A DNA stretch of 64,000 bases from Martinezella rhizogenes (GTDB lineage Bacteria > Pseudomonadota > Alphaproteobacteria > Rhizobiales > Rhizobiaceae). The notes under the pieces were generated by a model. The model was not told the DNA's origin. It did not search any database and worked only from the letters and a program-made list of their open reading frames with translations. Each line of letters begins with the position of its first letter. Position 1 is the stretch's first letter. A program made the translations under genes and the position numbers. Of the stretch, positions 26,531 to 35,545 are shown piece by piece. Location of the stretch: assembly GCF_007002745.1 (NCBI RefSeq), contig NZ_SGNY01000004.1:124001-188000 (forward strand), in the 5' to 3' direction.

Positions 26531-27799
26531 GTGAACCATTTTGGCTATATCGACGGCGTACTGCACGCCGAAAACGTGCCCGTGCCCGAGATCGCCAAGG
26601 CGGTCGGTACGCCGTTCTATGTCTATTCGACCGCGACGCTGGAGCGCCACTACAAGGTGTTCTCAGGCGCGTTTGCTGATGTGGACGCCATGGTCTGTTA
26701 TGCCATGAAGGCCAATTCCAACCAGGCGGTGCTGAAAACGCTGGCAAAGCTCGGCGCCGGTATCGACGTCGTTTCCGGCGGCGAATTGCGCCGCGCGCTC
26801 GCAGCCGGCGTGCCGGCAAGCCGCATCATGTTCTCCGGCGTCGGCAAGACGGTGGCGGAAATGGATTACGCGCTGGAAGCGGGCATCTACTGTTTCAACA
26901 TCGAATCCGAGCCGGAACTGGAAGTCCTCAACCTGCGCGCGGTGAAAGTGGGCAAGCGGGCGCATGTCTCCTTCCGCATCAACCCGGATGTGGATGCGCG
27001 CACCCACGCCAAGATTTCCACCGGCAAGAAGGAAAACAAGTTCGGCATTTCCTATGAGCGGGCACGGGCGGTCTATGCCCATGCCGCCACTTTGCCCGGC
27101 ATCGAAGTCACCGGCATCGACATGCATATCGGCAGCCAGATCACCGAATTACAGCCCTTCGAGGATGCCTTCCGCTTGCTGCGCGAACTCGTGGAAGTGC
27201 TGCGCGGGGATGGCCATGCTATCAGCCACGTCGATATTGGCGGTGGCCTTGGCATTCCCTATCGCGAGGATAACAATCCGCCACCGCTGCCGGATGCCTA
27301 TGCGCATATCGTCAAAAACGAGTTGAAAAGCCTCAACTGCAAGATCGTCACCGAGCCCGGACGCCTGATCGTCGGCAATGCCGGCATTCTGGTGACGGAA
27401 GTCATCTATGTGAAGGATGGCGGTGACAAGACCTTCGTCATCGTCGACGGCGCCATGAACGATCTCATCCGCCCCACGCTTTACGAGGCCTATCACGGCA
27501 TCCGCCCGGTGGTGCAGCCGGCCGAGGACACGCCACGCATCAAGGCGGATATTGTCGGCCCGGTCTGTGAGACCGGCGATTATCTGGCGCTGGATCGCGA
27601 GATGGCGACACCTCAGCCGGGCGATCTGATCGCCGTCAGTTCCGCCGGCGCCTATGGTGCCGTACAGGCCGGCACCTATAATTCGCGCCTGCTGGTGCCG
27701 GAAGTGCTTGTCAAGGGTGACAAGTTCCACGTCATCCGTCCGCGTGGCACCTATGAGGAGCTGATCGCGCTCGATTCCGTACCTGACTGGCTCGACTGA
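26531..27799 (+). CDS. lysA: Diaminopimelate decarboxylase
   Basis: Makes L-lysine from meso-diaminopimelate with PLP. 422 residues. The PLP lysine is Lys60 in CYAMKANSNQAVL; the glycine-rich phosphate loop is VDIGGGLGIPY; the C-terminal active-site cysteine is in GPVCETGD. The start is GTG, 13 bp after the lptM stop, so the two are probably co-translated. Confidence 0.96.
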   Translation: MNHFGYIDGVLHAENVPVPEIAKAVGTPFYVYSTATLERHYKVFSGAFADVDAMVCYAMKANSNQAVLKTLAKLGAGIDVVSGGELRRALAAGVPASRIMFSGVGKTVAEMDYALEAGIYCFNIESEPELEVLNLRAVKVGKRAHVSFRINPDVDARTHAKISTGKKENKFGISYERARAVYAHAATLPGIEVTGIDMHIGSQITELQPFEDAFRLLRELVEVLRGDGHAISHVDIGGGLGIPYREDNNPPPLPDAYAHIVKNELKSLNCKIVTEPGRLIVGNAGILVTEVIYVKDGGDKTFVIVDGAMNDLIRPTLYEAYHGIRPVVQPAEDTPRIKADIVGPVCETGDYLALDREMATPQPGDLIAVSSAGAYGAVQAGTYNSRLLVPEVLVKGDKFHVIRPRGTYEELIALDSVPDWLD

Positions 27800-27974
27800 C
27801 CGTTTGTCATGCGGCTGGTTGATCACAATTGAGCGAAGCTGCCTAAAAAATGGGGGTGAGGGCTGAGGCGCCCTCGTCTTCGCCACAAAGAATGTTATCC
27901 TTGCCCCAGTGATATAAACAGCTCGCCGTTCCGGGAATGGCGTTCGACGTGGCCAGAACCGGGAGAACGGATTG

Positions 27975-30683
27975 ATGACCACAGCCGGAGAGGACAGGAC
28001 AGGCAGAAAGCGCCCGACCGGTGCATTCGCGCAGCGGCCGGACCTTGCACGCCGGGTTGCGGCCAAGCGCTTCTTCGCGAAAATTGTGCTGTTTTCCGAA
28101 AAAATGGCCCCGAAGACGTTGTGGCCGCTGTCCATCGCCGCCGTGTTTCTGGCGCTCGCGTGGTTCGGCCTCTATCGGCACATGCCGGATTTTCTGCGCC
28201 TCGGCATTGTTTTCGTCCTTGTTTTTGGCTTCATCGCCACACTCCTGCCAATCCTGCGGCTGAAATGGCCAACCGACAATGACGCCTCCCGTCTGCTGGA
28301 AGACCGCAACGGCATGGCGCACCAGCCGGTTGGCGTGCAGGAAGACGAACCGGCCTTCGATACGCCTTTTTCCCGCACGCTCTGGAAAGAACACCAGATC
28401 CGCATGGCCGAGCGCATCGCCGCGCTGAATGCCGGCCTGCCGAAACCCGATATCGCTCGTTATGACCGCCTGGCGCTGCGCGCCGTTCCGGCACTGCTTC
28501 TGGTCACCGCCTTCGGTTTTTCCTATTCGAACGGCGCGGGCACGGTTGCAGATGCATTCCGCAGCCGGCCGGCCGTTGGTCCGCTCAATCCCGATATCCG
28601 TCTCGATGCCTGGGTCACACCGCCCGCCTATACCGGCCGCGCGCCGATTTTCCTGACCGGACGTGATGCGAGCGGCCGCGACGCGGTTTCAGTACCGCAA
28701 TCCTCCAGGCTGACGATCCGCATGACCGGCGGCGATGGCGGTGAGGAAGTGACCTTCGAGCCGGAAATGGCCGGCGCATTGCAGAAGCTTGCACCCGAAG
28801 CTGTACGCGCCGACAGCGCCAGCGGCGATGTTGCGGTTCAGACGCCGGCACGCTCGACGGATCAACCCATTGCGCCGCGCACTTTTGCCATGGATGTCAC
28901 TGAAAGCGGCATGATCAGTGCCAATGGCGAACAATGGGTGTTCAACGTCATTCCTGACCAGCCGCCCAGCATCGCCTTCGACAACATGCCGCGCCGCGCC
29001 GTCAACGGTGCGCTGGAAATCGGCTTCACCGCCAAGGACGATTATGGGCTGAAGGAAGCCCATGCCATCATCGAGCCACTCGGTGTAGCGGAAGGCGCGA
29101 CGGCGCTTTACCCACCGCCAGAATTCAAGCTGGACCTGCCGCGGCAGAATAATCGCGAGATCAAGGGCCTGACCAGCCGCAACCTGACCGAACATCCCAT
29201 GGCCGGCAAACGCGTGCGCATCACGCTGGTGGCAACCGACGGTGCGGGCCAAACGGGCCGCAGCCCTGCGCATGAAATGGTGCTGCCGGGCCGCAATTTC
29301 TCCGAACCGCTGGCAGCTTCCATTGCCGAACAGCGGCAGATTTTTTCGCTCGATACACGCCAGATGCCGAAGGCAATCGCCTATAACGAGGCGGTGGGCC
29401 TGCGGCCGGAAGAGACCATTCCCAACACCACGCACTATCTGCTGCTGCAATCGGCGCAGACCCGCATGCGGCTTGCCTATAATGACGAAATGCTGAAGAA
29501 CACGGCGGATTACCTCTGGGAAATCGCGCTCGGCATTGAGGATGGCGATCTTTCGCAGGCGGAAAAGCGCCTGCGCGATGCGCAGACGGCGCTTTCCGAG
29601 GCGCTGCAGCGCAATGCCTCGGATGAGGAAGTTGCCAAGCTGATGCAGGAGCTGCGCGAGGCCATGCAGCAGTTCATGAGCGAGCTTGCGCAGCGCATGC
29701 AGAACGCGCCGCAGACCAACATGAATCAACAGGCGCAGAACGTATTGCGCCAGCGCGATCTGGAAAACATGATGAACCAGATCGAGAACCTTGCCCGCTC
29801 CGGCAATCGCGATGCGGCGCAGGAAATGCTTTCGCAGCTGCAGCGCATGATGAACAATCTGCAGGCTGGCCGCCCGCAACGTCAGGGCCAGCAGGGGCAG
29901 CAGCAGAGCAGCAAGATGCGCCAGCAGATCGACAAGCTGGGCGAAATTCTCCAACAGCAGCAGAAGCTGATGGACGAGACCTTCAAGCTCGATCAGGCAC
30001 TTCGAGACCGCATGCAGCGCGGCGACCCCCAGCAGGGCGGCGAAGGCGAAGATGACCAGCAGATGGGCGAAAACGGCCAGCCGCCGCAGCAGGGTCAGCA
30101 AGGCCAGCAAGGCGAACAGGGTCAAAATGGTCAGCAGGGTGGACAACAGCCGAGCGACCAGATGACCGCTGAACAGCTACGCGAGGCGCTGAAAAACCTG
30201 CGGGCGCAGCAGGATGCGCTCGGCAAGCAGCTCGGCGAGCTGCAGCAGGGCCTTCGTGATCTCGGCATGGAACCGGGCGAAAACTTCGGCAAGGCGCAGC
30301 AGGAAATGCAGGGCGCCGGTGAAGCGCTCGGCAAGGGCCAGGGCGAACAGGCCGTCGAAGGACAGGGCAATGCGCTGAACGCGCTGCGTCAAGGTGCACA
30401 GGACATGATGGGCCAGATCATGCAAGCCATGCGCCAGCAGGGCCAGCAACCGGGTCAAGGGCAGGAAGGCATGGCCGGTCAGGGCGGCCAGAACGGCCGT
30501 GACCCGCTCGGTCGCCCGCGCAGCACCACCGGCCCGGATTTCGGCGACCAGGTGAAGGTGCCTGACGAAATCGACGTGCAGCGCGCCCGCGAAATCCTCG
30601 AGGCCATCCGCGAAAAACTCGGCAACAACCCGCCGGGTGAGATCGAGCGGCGTTATCTGGAGCGGTTGCTGGATATTCGGTGA
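27975..30683 (+). CDS. TIGR02302 family protein with very glutamine-rich C-terminal half
   Basis: Large alphaproteobacterial membrane protein of unknown function, 902 residues. The N-terminal part has about three membrane segments (about 47-64, 70-88 and 165-186), then a periplasmic-looking beta region with PPAYTGRAPIFL, and a long predicted helical region from about 480. Residues 590-835 are rich in Gln, Gly and Met (QGQQGQQQ, PPQQGQQGQQGEQGQ) and look disordered or coiled-coil. It ends with ARE(I)LEAIREKLGNNPPGEIERRYLERLLDIR, a conserved C-terminus. The start follows GGGAGAACGG. It may work at the envelope; this is inference from topology only. Confidence 0.85.
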   Translation: MTTAGEDRTGRKRPTGAFAQRPDLARRVAAKRFFAKIVLFSEKMAPKTLWPLSIAAVFLALAWFGLYRHMPDFLRLGIVFVLVFGFIATLLPILRLKWPTDNDASRLLEDRNGMAHQPVGVQEDEPAFDTPFSRTLWKEHQIRMAERIAALNAGLPKPDIARYDRLALRAVPALLLVTAFGFSYSNGAGTVADAFRSRPAVGPLNPDIRLDAWVTPPAYTGRAPIFLTGRDASGRDAVSVPQSSRLTIRMTGGDGGEEVTFEPEMAGALQKLAPEAVRADSASGDVAVQTPARSTDQPIAPRTFAMDVTESGMISANGEQWVFNVIPDQPPSIAFDNMPRRAVNGALEIGFTAKDDYGLKEAHAIIEPLGVAEGATALYPPPEFKLDLPRQNNREIKGLTSRNLTEHPMAGKRVRITLVATDGAGQTGRSPAHEMVLPGRNFSEPLAASIAEQRQIFSLDTRQMPKAIAYNEAVGLRPEETIPNTTHYLLLQSAQTRMRLAYNDEMLKNTADYLWEIALGIEDGDLSQAEKRLRDAQTALSEALQRNASDEEVAKLMQELREAMQQFMSELAQRMQNAPQTNMNQQAQNVLRQRDLENMMNQIENLARSGNRDAAQEMLSQLQRMMNNLQAGRPQRQGQQGQQQSSKMRQQIDKLGEILQQQQKLMDETFKLDQALRDRMQRGDPQQGGEGEDDQQMGENGQPPQQGQQGQQGEQGQNGQQGGQQPSDQMTAEQLREALKNLRAQQDALGKQLGELQQGLRDLGMEPGENFGKAQQEMQGAGEALGKGQGEQAVEGQGNALNALRQGAQDMMGQIMQAMRQQGQQPGQGQEGMAGQGGQNGRDPLGRPRSTTGPDFGDQVKVPDEIDVQRAREILEAIREKLGNNPPGEIERRYLERLLDIR

Positions 30684-30742
30684 GGGTTGCGCACGGGTAA
30701 TGGTGCGCCTCGTTACATCCTGTTTCAGAAGCTAAAGTTTCC

Positions 30743-30853
30743 GTCATGCCGGACTTGATCCGGCATCCAGTTGGCGCGCGTCTGCGCGGCGGAAAGAGTT
30801 CTATCAGCCCAAGGGCTTGGGCTGGCTGGATTCCGGCTCAAGGCCGGAATGAC
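30743..30853. repeat. RIME-like intergenic element, copy 2
   Basis: Two 28-bp palindromic units (30743-30770, core CCGGACTTGATCCGG; 30826-30853, core CCGGCTCAAGGCCGG) in opposite orientation around a GC-rich centre with GGCGCGCGTCTGCG. Total 111 bp, near-identical in plan to 26107-26218. It lies between two convergent genes. Confidence 0.75.
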
Positions 30854-30891
30854 GGAGGTAGGGAGCTACGCTGAGCCAGGGGCTGACCAAC

Positions 30892-30917
30892 AAAAAAGGC
30901 GGCCCACAGGCCGCCCT
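30892..30917 (-). terminator. Terminator after the cpdR-type gene
   Basis: On the minus strand GGGCGGCC, loop TGTG, GGCCGCC is followed by TTTTTT, 24 bp after the stop. This is a typical rho-independent terminator. Confidence 0.75.
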
Positions 30918-30940
30918 TCCAATCCCTGCAATCCTGTCGC

Positions 30941-31300
30941 TCAGGCCGCCAGCGCCCGCGCCACGGCTTTGCGAATATCCGGAAGCGCAAAGGGTTTGGA
31001 CACCACATCCACGATCTTCGTCGCCAGATCATCGGCCCGTTCACGCTGCTCGGCATAACCCGTCATCAGCAAAATGCGCATGGCCGGGAAGCGCTCGGCG
31101 GCGCGGTGCGCCAGCTCGATGCCATCCATGACCGGCATGCGGATATCCGAAAGAAGAAGATCGAAACTGGTCTCCTGAAGCTTCTCCAGCCCCTGCTCGC
31201 CGTCAGCCGCCTCATGGGTCTCGTGACCGTCGAGACGCAGCGCGCGGGCAACGAAAGCCCGCAATGCATCCTCGTCTTCGGTAATCAGAATTTTCGCCAT
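30941..31300 (-). CDS. cpdR: CpdR-type single-domain response regulator
   Basis: Receiver-only protein. In Caulobacter and Sinorhizobium, unphosphorylated CpdR directs the protease ClpXP to cell-cycle substrates. 119 residues. Phospho-acceptor Asp52 lies in LLLSDIRMPVMDG, acidic pocket residues in TEDEDAL, and the conserved lysine in VVSKPF. No output domain is present. The C-terminus ends RALAA, a hydrophobic-alanine tail that resembles ClpX recognition tails. The start follows CCAGGAGCAATGATTA. Confidence 0.85.
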   Translation of the reverse strand: MAKILITEDEDALRAFVARALRLDGHETHEAADGEQGLEKLQETSFDLLLSDIRMPVMDGIELAHRAAERFPAMRILLMTGYAEQRERADDLATKIVDVVSKPFALPDIRKAVARALAA

Positions 31301-31442
31301 TAATCATTGCTCCTGGGCATCATTTCCAGCCATGAGCAACATCGCAGGCTCCTCTTTTCAAGAGGTAAACACCCAGGCCCTGGCTGGGTGAATGGTTAAT
31401 GAGGCGTCTCCGCCCTGTGCCGTTCCGGCACGGCAAATATGC

Positions 31443-31985
31443 TCAGGCGTCGCCTGTGACCACGCCGACGAAAGGCAGTTCTCGGAAAGCATAGGCAACA
31501 TCCATGCCGTAACCCACGACGAAATAGTCCGGACATTCGAAACCGACATAGTCGGCCTCCAGATCTTCCTTGCGCTTGACCTTCTTGTCGAGCAGCACGG
31601 CAATGGTGACGTTGCGCGCGCCGCGCTCATAAAGCAGTTCCTTGGCGAAACGCAGCGTGCGGCCGGATTCGAGAATATCGTCGATGAGAAGGACATCGCG
31701 GTCCTTCACGTCGCTGTCGATATCCTTGACGATCCTCACACCTTGCGAGACCGTGCCGGCGCCATAGCTCGACAGCGTGATGAATTCGACTTCGGGAGCA
31801 AGACCACTGTCATGCAGCGCGCGGATAAGATCGGCTGCGAAAATAAACGATCCCTTGAGCACGGCAATGACCAGCAAATCCTTGGTCGGGCCACCGGCAA
31901 TGTGCTTGGCCATATCGCGATTGCGCTCGGCGATCTGCTCGGCGGTGTAAAGCGGCTCGATGTTTTTTCCACGGACGACGGGCAT
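31443..31985 (-). CDS. hpt: Hypoxanthine phosphoribosyltransferase
   Basis: Purine salvage: converts hypoxanthine or guanine plus PRPP to IMP or GMP. 180 residues. The PRPP loop is VLLIDDILESGRTL at 98-111; the N-terminal lysine-glycine pair is in VLKGSFIFAADL. A strong ribosome site, CAGGAGAAAGA, precedes the ATG. It stands alone, upstream of the cpdR-type gene with 142 bp between them. Confidence 0.94.
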   Translation of the reverse strand: MPVVRGKNIEPLYTAEQIAERNRDMAKHIAGGPTKDLLVIAVLKGSFIFAADLIRALHDSGLAPEVEFITLSSYGAGTVSQGVRIVKDIDSDVKDRDVLLIDDILESGRTLRFAKELLYERGARNVTIAVLLDKKVKRKEDLEADYVGFECPDYFVVGYGMDVAYAFRELPFVGVVTGDA

Positions 31986-32055
31986 TCTTTCTCCTGTGCT
32001 GCGCCTTGCCGATTTTACCTTTCAGTAAAAATACGAAGATCACGCGTTAGCACAG

Positions 32056-32730
32056 TCAACGTTCGGACGCACCCGCCTCGACGAAGGAAAGCTTGATCTC
32101 TGGCGTTTTTCCACCGGGATGGCGCAACTTTGCCGAAAAACCGTGGCTGAAACCGGGCTGCATCTCTTGCACCGGTGGTTCAATGACCATGCTGGCCACC
32201 AATTGGCCCTTGGCGGCAAAAAGATCGGCGCGAAGGGCCGGCACCTCTTCCAGATTGCCGCCATTATTCTCCACGATGCCACTGATGAGCAGGATATCCA
32301 TGCCGCCCGCCTCCTGCGGCGTAACCGTCACGTGAGAAATCGCGAGCGGATTTGCTGCGGCGACGGCCTGCTTTTCCGGCACGACCACCGAAAGGCCACC
32401 GGAGCAGACGAAAACGAAAATGGCGAGCCCCGCAACCAGCGCTGAATAGGCATCCGCCGAGAGGCGCGACAATCTGCGATCCAGCCAGCCGATGAAGGCA
32501 AGGCCAAGCGTACCGATGGTGACGGGTGGTTTTGCCATCTGCCGGCGTGCCGCGCCGCGATTGTCGTTTCCGGGCTGACGTGCACGGTTTTCCTTGATGG
32601 TGACAAATTCCGCGTCTACCACGTCGTGGATCGGATTTGCCGTCCGCGCCGTGCGGTGCACCGGCGTTTCCGGCATCAGGAGGTCGAAATCGAATGCCGC
32701 TTGCCGGCGAGATGAACGGAACATAGCCAT
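32056..32730 (-). CDS. Single-pass membrane protein of unknown function
   Basis: 224 residues. A polar N-terminal cytoplasmic part (about 1-92, including VVDAEFVTIKENRARQPGN), one membrane helix at about 95-117 and a C-terminal domain of beta type with MDILLISGIVENNGG, an FxLYD-like arrangement. The start at 32730 has AAGGAATTCT upstream. It is divergent from ftsE with 195 bp between them. I cannot name a function. An extracytoplasmic beta domain anchored by one helix suggests an envelope role. Confidence 0.72.
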   Translation of the reverse strand: MAMFRSSRRQAAFDFDLLMPETPVHRTARTANPIHDVVDAEFVTIKENRARQPGNDNRGAARRQMAKPPVTIGTLGLAFIGWLDRRLSRLSADAYSALVAGLAIFVFVCSGGLSVVVPEKQAVAAANPLAISHVTVTPQEAGGMDILLISGIVENNGGNLEEVPALRADLFAAKGQLVASMVIEPPVQEMQPGFSHGFSAKLRHPGGKTPEIKLSFVEAGASER

Positions 32731-32925
32731 AGAATTCCTTGGATGAGGTTTTCCGGCCCGCAAAACTGGGCATTGCAACGAATCCTGCCAAGTTTTAAAT
32801 TTAATTGGTTAATGCTTCGCAAAAACGGCTCGCGCAGGCCACCGGAACCGGGTTACACCGCGACATCCGGCCCCCAAGCGCCAGCGGTTTGCGAACCACC
32901 ACGAAACGAAGAGACTGGAAGTCCG

Positions 32926-33585
32926 TTGATCCATTTCGAAAATGTCGGGTTGCGTTACGGCATGGGACCCGAGATCCTGAGGGACATGACCTTCGATATC
33001 CCCAAGGGTTCGTTCCAGTTTCTGACCGGCCCCTCGGGTGCGGGCAAGACCTCGCTGCTGCGCATGCTTTTGATGTCGCTGCAGCCCACCCGCGGCAATA
33101 TTCGCATGTTCAACCGTGATGTATCACGCATTCCGCGCAGCGAGCTGCCGATGCTGCGCCGCCGTGTCGGCATCGTCTTTCAGGATTTTCGGCTACTGGA
33201 TCATCTGACGACCTATGAGAATGTCGCCCTGCCGCTGCGCGTGCGCGGCAAGGAAGAAAGCGCTTACCGCAACGATGTGATCGAGCTTCTGAAATGGGTT
33301 GGGCTTGGCGAACGCATCAATGTGCTGCCGGCCATTCTGTCCGGCGGCGAAAAGCAGCGCGCCGCCATTGCCCGCGCCCTGATGGACCAGCCGGAAATAT
33401 TGCTGGCCGACGAACCGACCGGTAACGTCGATCCGCCGATGGCCAAGCGCCTTCTCAACCTCTTCCTGGAACTCAACCGGCTGGGCACGGCTGTTGTCAT
33501 CGCCACCCATGATTTTGCGCTGATGGACCAGATCGACGCACGCCGGATGATCCTGACCGAAGGGCGGCTCGATATCTATGAATGA
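32926..33585 (+). CDS. ftsE: Cell division ATP-binding protein FtsE
   Basis: ATPase of the FtsEX complex, which activates peptidoglycan hydrolases at the septum. 219 residues. Walker A GPSGAGKTS at 35-43, signature LSGGEKQRAAIARALM, Walker B EILLADEPT. I chose the TTG at 32926 (GACTGGAAGTCCG upstream): it places Met-Ile-His-Phe-Glu at the N-terminus as usual for FtsE. The longer frame from 32743 has an unrelated, basic leader. It overlaps ftsX by 8 bp. Confidence 0.92.
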   Translation: MIHFENVGLRYGMGPEILRDMTFDIPKGSFQFLTGPSGAGKTSLLRMLLMSLQPTRGNIRMFNRDVSRIPRSELPMLRRRVGIVFQDFRLLDHLTTYENVALPLRVRGKEESAYRNDVIELLKWVGLGERINVLPAILSGGEKQRAAIARALMDQPEILLADEPTGNVDPPMAKRLLNLFLELNRLGTAVVIATHDFALMDQIDARRMILTEGRLDIYE

Positions 33586-34585
33586 GATCACCCGCAAACA
33601 ACTGACCCCGGAAGCGGCCCAGCCGAAGCGCCCGCCCATGCGCATCCGCCCGATGGCGCCCATCCTGCCGCCGTCGAACATTCAGGGCAATGCGCTGATG
33701 GTGGTGATCGCCATCATGGCCTTTCTCGCCTGCCTGACGCTTGGCGCCGTCTCCATGGTGCGCGCCACCGCCGCCACATGGCAGAGCCAGATTTCCCGTG
33801 AGATCACCATCCAGATCAAGCCCGAGGACGGGCTGGACATGAATGCGGCGCTCAACAAGGCGCGCAATCTGGCGCTCACCTTCGTCGGCACGCGGGATGG
33901 CACGATCCTTGACGATGCGGCGACATCACGCCTGCTGGAGCCATGGCTCGGCAGCGGTCTTGACCTTTCCGAACTGCCCATACCGCGCCTCGTCGTCATC
34001 ACCATCGATGAAAACAATCCGCCTGATTTTCAGGCGATGCGGGACATGCTGAAGGCCGAGCTTCCGCAGGCATTTCTGGACGACCACCGCACATGGGTGG
34101 ACAGGCTTGTCTCCATGGCCAGAACGACGGTCATGATCGGCCTCGGCGTTCTGATCCTCGTTTTCACCGCCATGGTATTGACGGTGGTGTTTGCGACACG
34201 CGGAGCGCTTTCCGGTAACCGGCATATCGTTGAGGTGCTGCATTTCGTCGGGGCGGAAAGCAGCTTTGTGGCACGGGAATTCCAGAAACACTTCCTGAAG
34301 ATCAGCCTCAAAGGGGCGGCGGCGGGCGGCGCGCTCGCGGCCGCGGTTTTCCTTGTTGCCGGTTTCTGGCAATCGAGCACGGTCGCCACGCCGCAGAGCG
34401 ATCAGGCAAGCGCGCTTTTCGGTTCGTTTTCCGTTGGTCTCGGCGGCTATATCGGCATCGCCACAACGATGATCGTCATAGCACTTCTCACCACCATCAC
34501 GGCGCGCGTGACCGTCATCCGCACCATCGACGATATTGACCGCGTCCGCTCCGATCCGTCGAAAAGTGATGGCCTCACATCGTGA
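33578..34585 (+). CDS. ftsX: Cell division protein FtsX
   Basis: Membrane partner of FtsE. 335 residues. Four membrane segments: about residues 38-60, 186-208, 245-267 and 288-310. An extracytoplasmic loop lies between the first two. The C-terminal cytoplasmic tail has TARVTVIRTIDDIDRVRSDP. The ATG lies inside the end of ftsE, so the two are translationally coupled. Confidence 0.9.
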   Translation: MNEITRKQLTPEAAQPKRPPMRIRPMAPILPPSNIQGNALMVVIAIMAFLACLTLGAVSMVRATAATWQSQISREITIQIKPEDGLDMNAALNKARNLALTFVGTRDGTILDDAATSRLLEPWLGSGLDLSELPIPRLVVITIDENNPPDFQAMRDMLKAELPQAFLDDHRTWVDRLVSMARTTVMIGLGVLILVFTAMVLTVVFATRGALSGNRHIVEVLHFVGAESSFVAREFQKHFLKISLKGAAAGGALAAAVFLVAGFWQSSTVATPQSDQASALFGSFSVGLGGYIGIATTMIVIALLTTITARVTVIRTIDDIDRVRSDPSKSDGLTS

Positions 34586-34703
34586 CCTTGCCCCCGAAAT
34601 CCCATGGCAAACTGAAACCGTCACCAGCCGGATGTAACCTGCGGACGGTGGACAAAAATGCCTGTTCCTTGCCTTAATCGGCGAGTATTCAGGAGGAATG
34701 TTT

Positions 34704-35429
34704 GTGAGTCGGATGGACCAGGATCAGACGACCACGCGACCGGCCAAAAAGGGCCTGTTGTCGCGGCGTGGTCCGTTGCGCCGTTTTATTCGCGGTTTTA
34801 TCCTTCTTTGCGTTGTTCTCCTCGGCGTTTTTTTAGGCGGTTTCCTGTGGTTCGCCGATTCCGTTGCCTCCATGCGCCCGCCGGAGGGCACGAAGGGTGA
34901 TGCCATCATTGTTCTGACCGGCGGCTATCAACGCATCGAACAGGCGGTCGGCCTGCTGCGTGATGGCGTGGGCAAACGTTTGCTGATTTCCGGCGTCAAC
35001 CCGGCCACCACCCGCTCGCAGATCCGCAAGATGACGCAAGGCTCGTCCGACATGTTTTCCTGCTGCGTGGACATGGGTTACAAAGCCATAGACACGATCG
35101 GCAATGCCAATGAAGCGGCAAGCTGGATACGCGATCACAACTACTCCTCGATCGTCGTCGTCACCAACAATTATCATATGCACCGCAGCCTGCATGAATT
35201 GCGCAGCGCCAGCCCGCAGACGCAATTCATTGCCTATCCCGTCATCAGCGCTGATCTTGCCCGCACGAACTGGTTTGTGGAGCCGGATGTGGTCAGAACC
35301 ATGCTCTATGAGTATCTAAAGTTCGTGGCGGCGGCAGGACGTGATCTCACCGGCTTCGGCAAGGGCGATGGCCTGCGCAAGGCCGCCGCTGACCATTCCA
35401 CCCCGAAGGTGGCGGCTGCTTCACCATGA
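34704..35429 (+). CDS. YdcF/ElyC-type DUF218 membrane protein
   Basis: 241 residues. A basic N-terminus is followed by a single membrane anchor (about residues 32-52) and the DUF218 domain: GDAIIVLTGGYQRIEQAVGLL, LLISGVNP and VTNNYHMHRSLHELR. Relatives (ElyC, SanA) act in envelope integrity. I chose the GTG at 34704 because AGGAGG ends 7 nt before it; an ATG at 34698 would sit only 1 nt from that site. It follows ftsX after 118 bp and is close to plsC, a plausible envelope operon. Confidence 0.83.
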   Translation: MSRMDQDQTTTRPAKKGLLSRRGPLRRFIRGFILLCVVLLGVFLGGFLWFADSVASMRPPEGTKGDAIIVLTGGYQRIEQAVGLLRDGVGKRLLISGVNPATTRSQIRKMTQGSSDMFSCCVDMGYKAIDTIGNANEAASWIRDHNYSSIVVVTNNYHMHRSLHELRSASPQTQFIAYPVISADLARTNWFVEPDVVRTMLYEYLKFVAAAGRDLTGFGKGDGLRKAAADHSTPKVAAASP

Positions 35430-35545
35430 GCGGCGAGAAACGCGCTTGCTGCGAGGCCTTGTTTTCGTGTAGGCGTCTGGCATCGGCATCCGGCATCGAG
35501 GCGTATCAACGCTTCGGAACGGCTGCGCCCCCGGGAAGGCTGTTG

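Noticed and set aside
27149-28135. Long minus-strand frames over lysA and the TIGR02302 gene start
   Set aside because: High-GC coding sequence of this kind yields long antisense frames; the plus-strand genes have strong family matches and ribosome sites.
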